In this document: one piece after another, positions 60,779-64,000 of the stretch
Layout: every line of letters begins with the position of its first letter
Position numbering within the stretch: position 1 is the stretch's first letter
Source of the DNA: Cytophagaceae bacterium
Lineage (GTDB): Bacteria; Bacteroidota; Bacteroidia; Cytophagales; Spirosomataceae
Direction: 5' to 3'
DNA length: 64,000 nt
Assembly: GCA_027486845.1 (NCBI GenBank)
Contig: JAIXOL010000077.1
Span: 1-64,000 of the forward strand
Made by a program: the position numbers and the translations under genes
Notes under the pieces: model-generated
Seen by the model: only the letters and a program-made list of their open reading frames with translations
Database searches by the model: none
What the model was told of the DNA's origin: nothing

Positions 60779-63700
60779 TTACTCTCTTATTACTTTTCGT
60801 ACTATATTTCCTTGTGAAGTTTCGATTTTTACAGAATATAAACCTTTTGGTAACTCTCTAATATTCAATGAGTTATTGTTTGAAAGTTTATCAAAACTCC
60901 TCGTGTTTTTGCCAGTTGTTGAATAAAAATTTGCTTCTTTGAAAATCGCACCCGTTGGCAATTCGATACGAAGTTCGTCAGCCGTTGGATTAGGAAATAT
61001 TATGACTTTGATATTTTCGTTCGGTTCATTGGCCAAAACTGCAATTTTATTTTCGATGCTATTCGATGCCGCACTGAAACAGCCATCATCCGTTACGGAT
61101 TTTACTGTATAAACTCCATTTAGGTCAGGTTTTAGAGTTGTTGCAGTGGTTTGTCCACCAACTGGATTTCCGGCCACATACCATTGGAAGTTTTTACCGC
61201 CAGTAATTACATAGTTTCCACCACTTAAAGTAATTCTTGGGGCAGCAGGAATGATACAGAATGTCTGGGTAGTGGTGGCTGCATTAAATTGCGTATTTCC
61301 AGCTTGGGTTGCTTTTATACTTGCTTTTCCTGCATTTGCTCCAACTTTCACCGTATTTCCACTGATTGAAATATCGCCCGAACCCACTGAAAAGGCAACA
61401 GCTAAATTTGAATTCGTTGAGGCTGAAACTGTGAAACTTTCACCAATGTTTTTATCTGCAATCGTACCAAAATTAATCGTTTGGTCGGTTTTTGTGGTTG
61501 TAGTGCTTCGTGTTCCTTGAGCGTACCAAACTGCCCAAGAAGCATCTGGTAAGAATTGTTTGGGTTTGCCTGAAGGCGAAATTTTGTTTTTGTCTATACC
61601 AATAACGTTTACATCTTGTTGTTTTCCATTGAGTGTATTATAGAGCATTTTATCATCCAGACGAGAATAACCAGGATAACCCACATCATTGTTTTCGTTG
61701 ATTCCATCAATCGCATCATCGCCTGTTTTGCTTAAATCAATCGCAATTTGATAGTAGATATTTGGTTCATCTTCCGTAAAATAATCAAAAGCAATTACAT
61801 CTTGAGAATTTTTTGAGAATGATGGATTTCCGATACTCTCTCCTGCTTCGAGGTCGGTAAATAATTTTTCTATTTTACCACTTCCGATGGTATTTTTTGT
61901 AATATCCCACGCTTTTATGAAGCCTACATCCCAAAATTCGATTGTTCCCGATATACTTTTTACACTATTAAAAGCATCATAAATAATGTCTTCTCCAGCA
62001 TAATCCCATTCGAATGAATCGGCGTACTGTACCTCACCAGTGCTTACACCAGTTGAATATGTCGGATTATAAAGTGGTAATTTATAGCGAGTTCCTTTGC
62101 CATCTTCTAAATTAAAAACATACATAAATTTATCACCAGCTTCTGTTAGTGCTGCCAAACGTTTACCATCTTTTGATACCGCAACATTTCCCCAAACCGC
62201 ATCAGATGAAATTTTTGTTTCGGTGTAGTTTCCAGTTAAACTAATTTTACGAATAGTTTTATCTTTTCCGACAAAGTAAGCAAATAAACCATCGTCTGTA
62301 ACACTTGGTTTAGCTAAGCATCCACTCGACGAAATTACTCGGTATTCACTCACTGCTGCATTTGCTTTTGCGGTATAAAGTTTGCCCGATGAAGGTTCAA
62401 AAACTAAAATAAAGTCTCCGCCGTTATTGGCCGGAATATTTTGCTGAGTCTGAGTTGGAGCAGGCGGTGTAGTAGTTGTTGAACTACCATTTGGGTCTGT
62501 TATACCAACTAAATCGAATGCGGATCTGGCAGCATTAAGAACATTATTATCGGTCGGATACAAATCTGCAGCTGCCCTAATTACCGCTAAACGAGCATCA
62601 ATAAATTTTGAAGTACGAGTCAAATATTTACTTAAAGCACGGTAATATATCTGCTCTGCTTTGTCTTTTCCGACGTTGGCGTTTGAAGCAAATAAATAAA
62701 AAGCATAGTTTGGAATACCACTATTTACATGAACACCACCATTATCTCCTTCATCGGTGTTTGGCAGGTTGGCATATTGCGACATCGTCCTGGGCTGATA
62801 ACCAGGATCGTTTTTTCCTCCTTGATTTGGGTTTGACAAACTACGTAATGCTCCTGATGGAAATGAACCAACTTTAATGACATCTTCGCCTAGTGTCCAA
62901 TCGTCACGGTCAATCATTATCCCGAAAATATCGGCAAAAGATTCATTTAATGCACCCGATTGTTTTTGGTATTCTAAGCGAGCCGTTGCTTCAACTACAC
63001 CGTGTGTCATTTCGTGGCCAGCTACATCTAATGCACCTGCTAATGGCTTAAAGGCATCACGACCATTGCCGTACCCCATAAATTCACCGTTCCAATAAGC
63101 ATTATCCATACCTTTACCGTCATCATCTGCAATATTTATTACCGAAATGATGTTACCGCCTTTACCATCTAGCGAATTTCGACCAAATTTTGCCCGATAA
63201 TATTCATAGCACAAACCTGCATTAGAATGAGCCGAAACTGATGTTGCACTCCAGTTATTGATGCTATTCGATTTTATTTGGTCGTACTTCATATTATCGG
63301 ATGTTGAGTTCAGAGCATCAATTGTCCAAATTGCACCAATAGGGTCGTCAGGAAGTTTTGAGGTTGTTTTGTACATGAAACGTTGTGTATCTATCATGTA
63401 GTTGGTGCTGCTAATCTGCTGTACATTGAATGTACGAGAAAAACCATTCAAATCTTTGGCAGTTGCTTTGAAAGGTACGTTGAGCGAGCAAGTGTTATTG
63501 AATTTCTTCAAAACTTCTCCAGTATTGGCATCGACGAAATATGTCCAACGTTCCAATAAATTAGGGCGAACTGTAAGGTTATAAGCCAAACGCTCATCGG
63601 CAAAATTACCGTCTTTGTGATAGATGATTAGTTCTGTTGTGTTTTGCATCTTACCCAGCAATTTACCAGTTACGCCAGTTTGCTGCACGATTGATTTTTT

Positions 63701-64000
63701 GCTTACATCGGCCAATGCAAACTCAATAGCTTTGTCATCTGAAAGGGTAGGAGAAATAGAAGCTAAATTTGGAGTTGGGAAATTACGGCCATTCAAGACA
63801 TCAATTTTTTCACCCTTTGTGTGCAACCAAATTTCTCCGCCATAGACAGGTATATTCTTGTATTTTTGTTGTAGCTGAATATGAGTCATACCGATTTCGT
63901 CGGACTCCATATTTATCATTTCTAGTTCTTGGTTGGGGTCTTCGATTTTAAGAGCTGCCTTTACATCAGTAAGAAATTCAATAGCCATCATTTGCAAGCC
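60779..64000 (-). CDS. M4-family metallopeptidase with T9SS sorting domain, 5' partial
   Basis: The N-terminus lies beyond the right edge. Visible order: FTP propeptide (about 1-110 of the part seen), M4 catalytic domain with HEMTH (about 328-332) and NESFAD (about 351-356, the third zinc ligand Glu), a WD40/beta-propeller-like region (about 530-820, SSGKLYTAKANAAVSEYRV...), Ig-like and bacterial repeats, and a C-terminal type IX secretion domain (from IIFPNPTADELRIELP, ending KGLYSVKIET). A secreted neutral protease, exported across the outer membrane. Confidence 0.92.
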   Translation of the reverse strand, partial: GLQMMAIEFLTDVKAALKIEDPNQELEMINMESDEIGMTHIQLQQKYKNIPVYGGEIWLHTKGEKIDVLNGRNFPTPNLASISPTLSDDKAIEFALADVSKKSIVQQTGVTGKLLGKMQNTTELIIYHKDGNFADERLAYNLTVRPNLLERWTYFVDANTGEVLKKFNNTCSLNVPFKATAKDLNGFSRTFNVQQISSTNYMIDTQRFMYKTTSKLPDDPIGAIWTIDALNSTSDNMKYDQIKSNSINNWSATSVSAHSNAGLCYEYYRAKFGRNSLDGKGGNIISVINIADDDGKGMDNAYWNGEFMGYGNGRDAFKPLAGALDVAGHEMTHGVVEATARLEYQKQSGALNESFADIFGIMIDRDDWTLGEDVIKVGSFPSGALRSLSNPNQGGKNDPGYQPRTMSQYANLPNTDEGDNGGVHVNSGIPNYAFYLFASNANVGKDKAEQIYYRALSKYLTRTSKFIDARLAVIRAAADLYPTDNNVLNAARSAFDLVGITDPNGSSTTTTPPAPTQTQQNIPANNGGDFILVFEPSSGKLYTAKANAAVSEYRVISSSGCLAKPSVTDDGLFAYFVGKDKTIRKISLTGNYTETKISSDAVWGNVAVSKDGKRLAALTEAGDKFMYVFNLEDGKGTRYKLPLYNPTYSTGVSTGEVQYADSFEWDYAGEDIIYDAFNSVKSISGTIEFWDVGFIKAWDITKNTIGSGKIEKLFTDLEAGESIGNPSFSKNSQDVIAFDYFTEDEPNIYYQIAIDLSKTGDDAIDGINENNDVGYPGYSRLDDKMLYNTLNGKQQDVNVIGIDKNKISPSGKPKQFLPDASWAVWYAQGTRSTTTTKTDQTINFGTIADKNIGESFTVSASTNSNLAVAFSVGSGDISISGNTVKVGANAGKASIKATQAGNTQFNAATTTQTFCIIPAAPRITLSGGNYVITGGKNFQWYVAGNPVGGQTTATTLKPDLNGVYTVKSVTDDGCFSAASNSIENKIAVLANEPNENIKVIIFPNPTADELRIELPTGAIFKEANFYSTTGKNTRSFDKLSNNNSLNIRELPKGLYSVKIETSQGNIVRKVIRE

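Noticed and set aside
1-64000. Retrons, diversity-generating retroelements or prophage structural genes
   Set aside because: No reverse transcriptase, template/variable repeat pair, capsid, portal or terminase was seen; the fibre-like proteins alone do not show a prophage.

Overview
The window reads as the chromosome of a Bacteroidota bacterium, most likely order Cytophagales (Spirosomataceae-like). This is inference from an AT-rich sequence, promoter-like TAnnTTTG -7 boxes, a type IX secretion C-terminal signal on an M4 protease, a serine palmitoyltransferase beside a histone H1-like gene, a TonB-dependent receptor, a fasciclin protein and many lipobox-free secreted proteins. No rRNA, tRNA or CRISPR array was recognised.

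Positions 1 to about 39.7 kb are accessory DNA. The left edge holds a RepA-like AAA ATPase. Next comes a minus-strand pair, probably a defence system: a DUF4365 nuclease fused to a dynamin-like GTPase (9207-11480), followed 4 bp later by a giant nuclease-STAND ATPase gene. That gene is cut in two by an IS66-family insertion (4875-6295) flanked by a perfect 8-bp target duplication; removing the IS restores one frame of about 2012 codons. Then come an exonuclease-BRCT protein, a secreted protein and a HipBA module.

From 15.6 to 21.4 kb there is a plasmid/phage-like recombination module (DUF932 protein, PD-(D/E)XK nuclease, C2H2 zinc-finger protein). It is embedded in unusually dense hairpin DNA: six or more long imperfect palindromes, a dispersed TGAGCG..CGAAGG repeat family, and an A-depleted GC-rich block. 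At 21.5-27.1 kb lie an AlkA-type glycosylase and a two-component system with its probable target, a TonB-dependent outer-membrane protein; the regulator gene and the receptor gene share an identical 20-bp site.

From 27.9 to 38.8 kb a minus-strand set of uncharacterised genes (489, 196 and 258 aa; two small membrane proteins, DUF5675, secreted nuclease) is split by a plus-strand defence island. The island holds a HigB/HigA-ImmA module, a candidate minus-strand small RNA with its own promoter and terminator, and a CBASS operon: PLAAT/LRAT-like protein, HNH-SAVED (Cap5), CD-NTase, E2-like protein, and a second, different CD-NTase. The two complete catalytic triads and the membrane-anchored LRAT protein are the most unusual points.

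From about 39.7 kb onward the window looks like ordinary chromosome: fasciclin, Ldh-family dehydrogenase, FAD oxidoreductase, PAP2 phosphatase, thioesterase, a 1225-aa repeat surface protein, phosphofructokinase, YdcF, a TlpA-like protein, biotin carboxylase, serine palmitoyltransferase, histone H1-like protein, Gfo/Idh/MocA, DUF1003 and an M4 protease cut by the right edge. The dispersed repeat family of the left half was not seen here.
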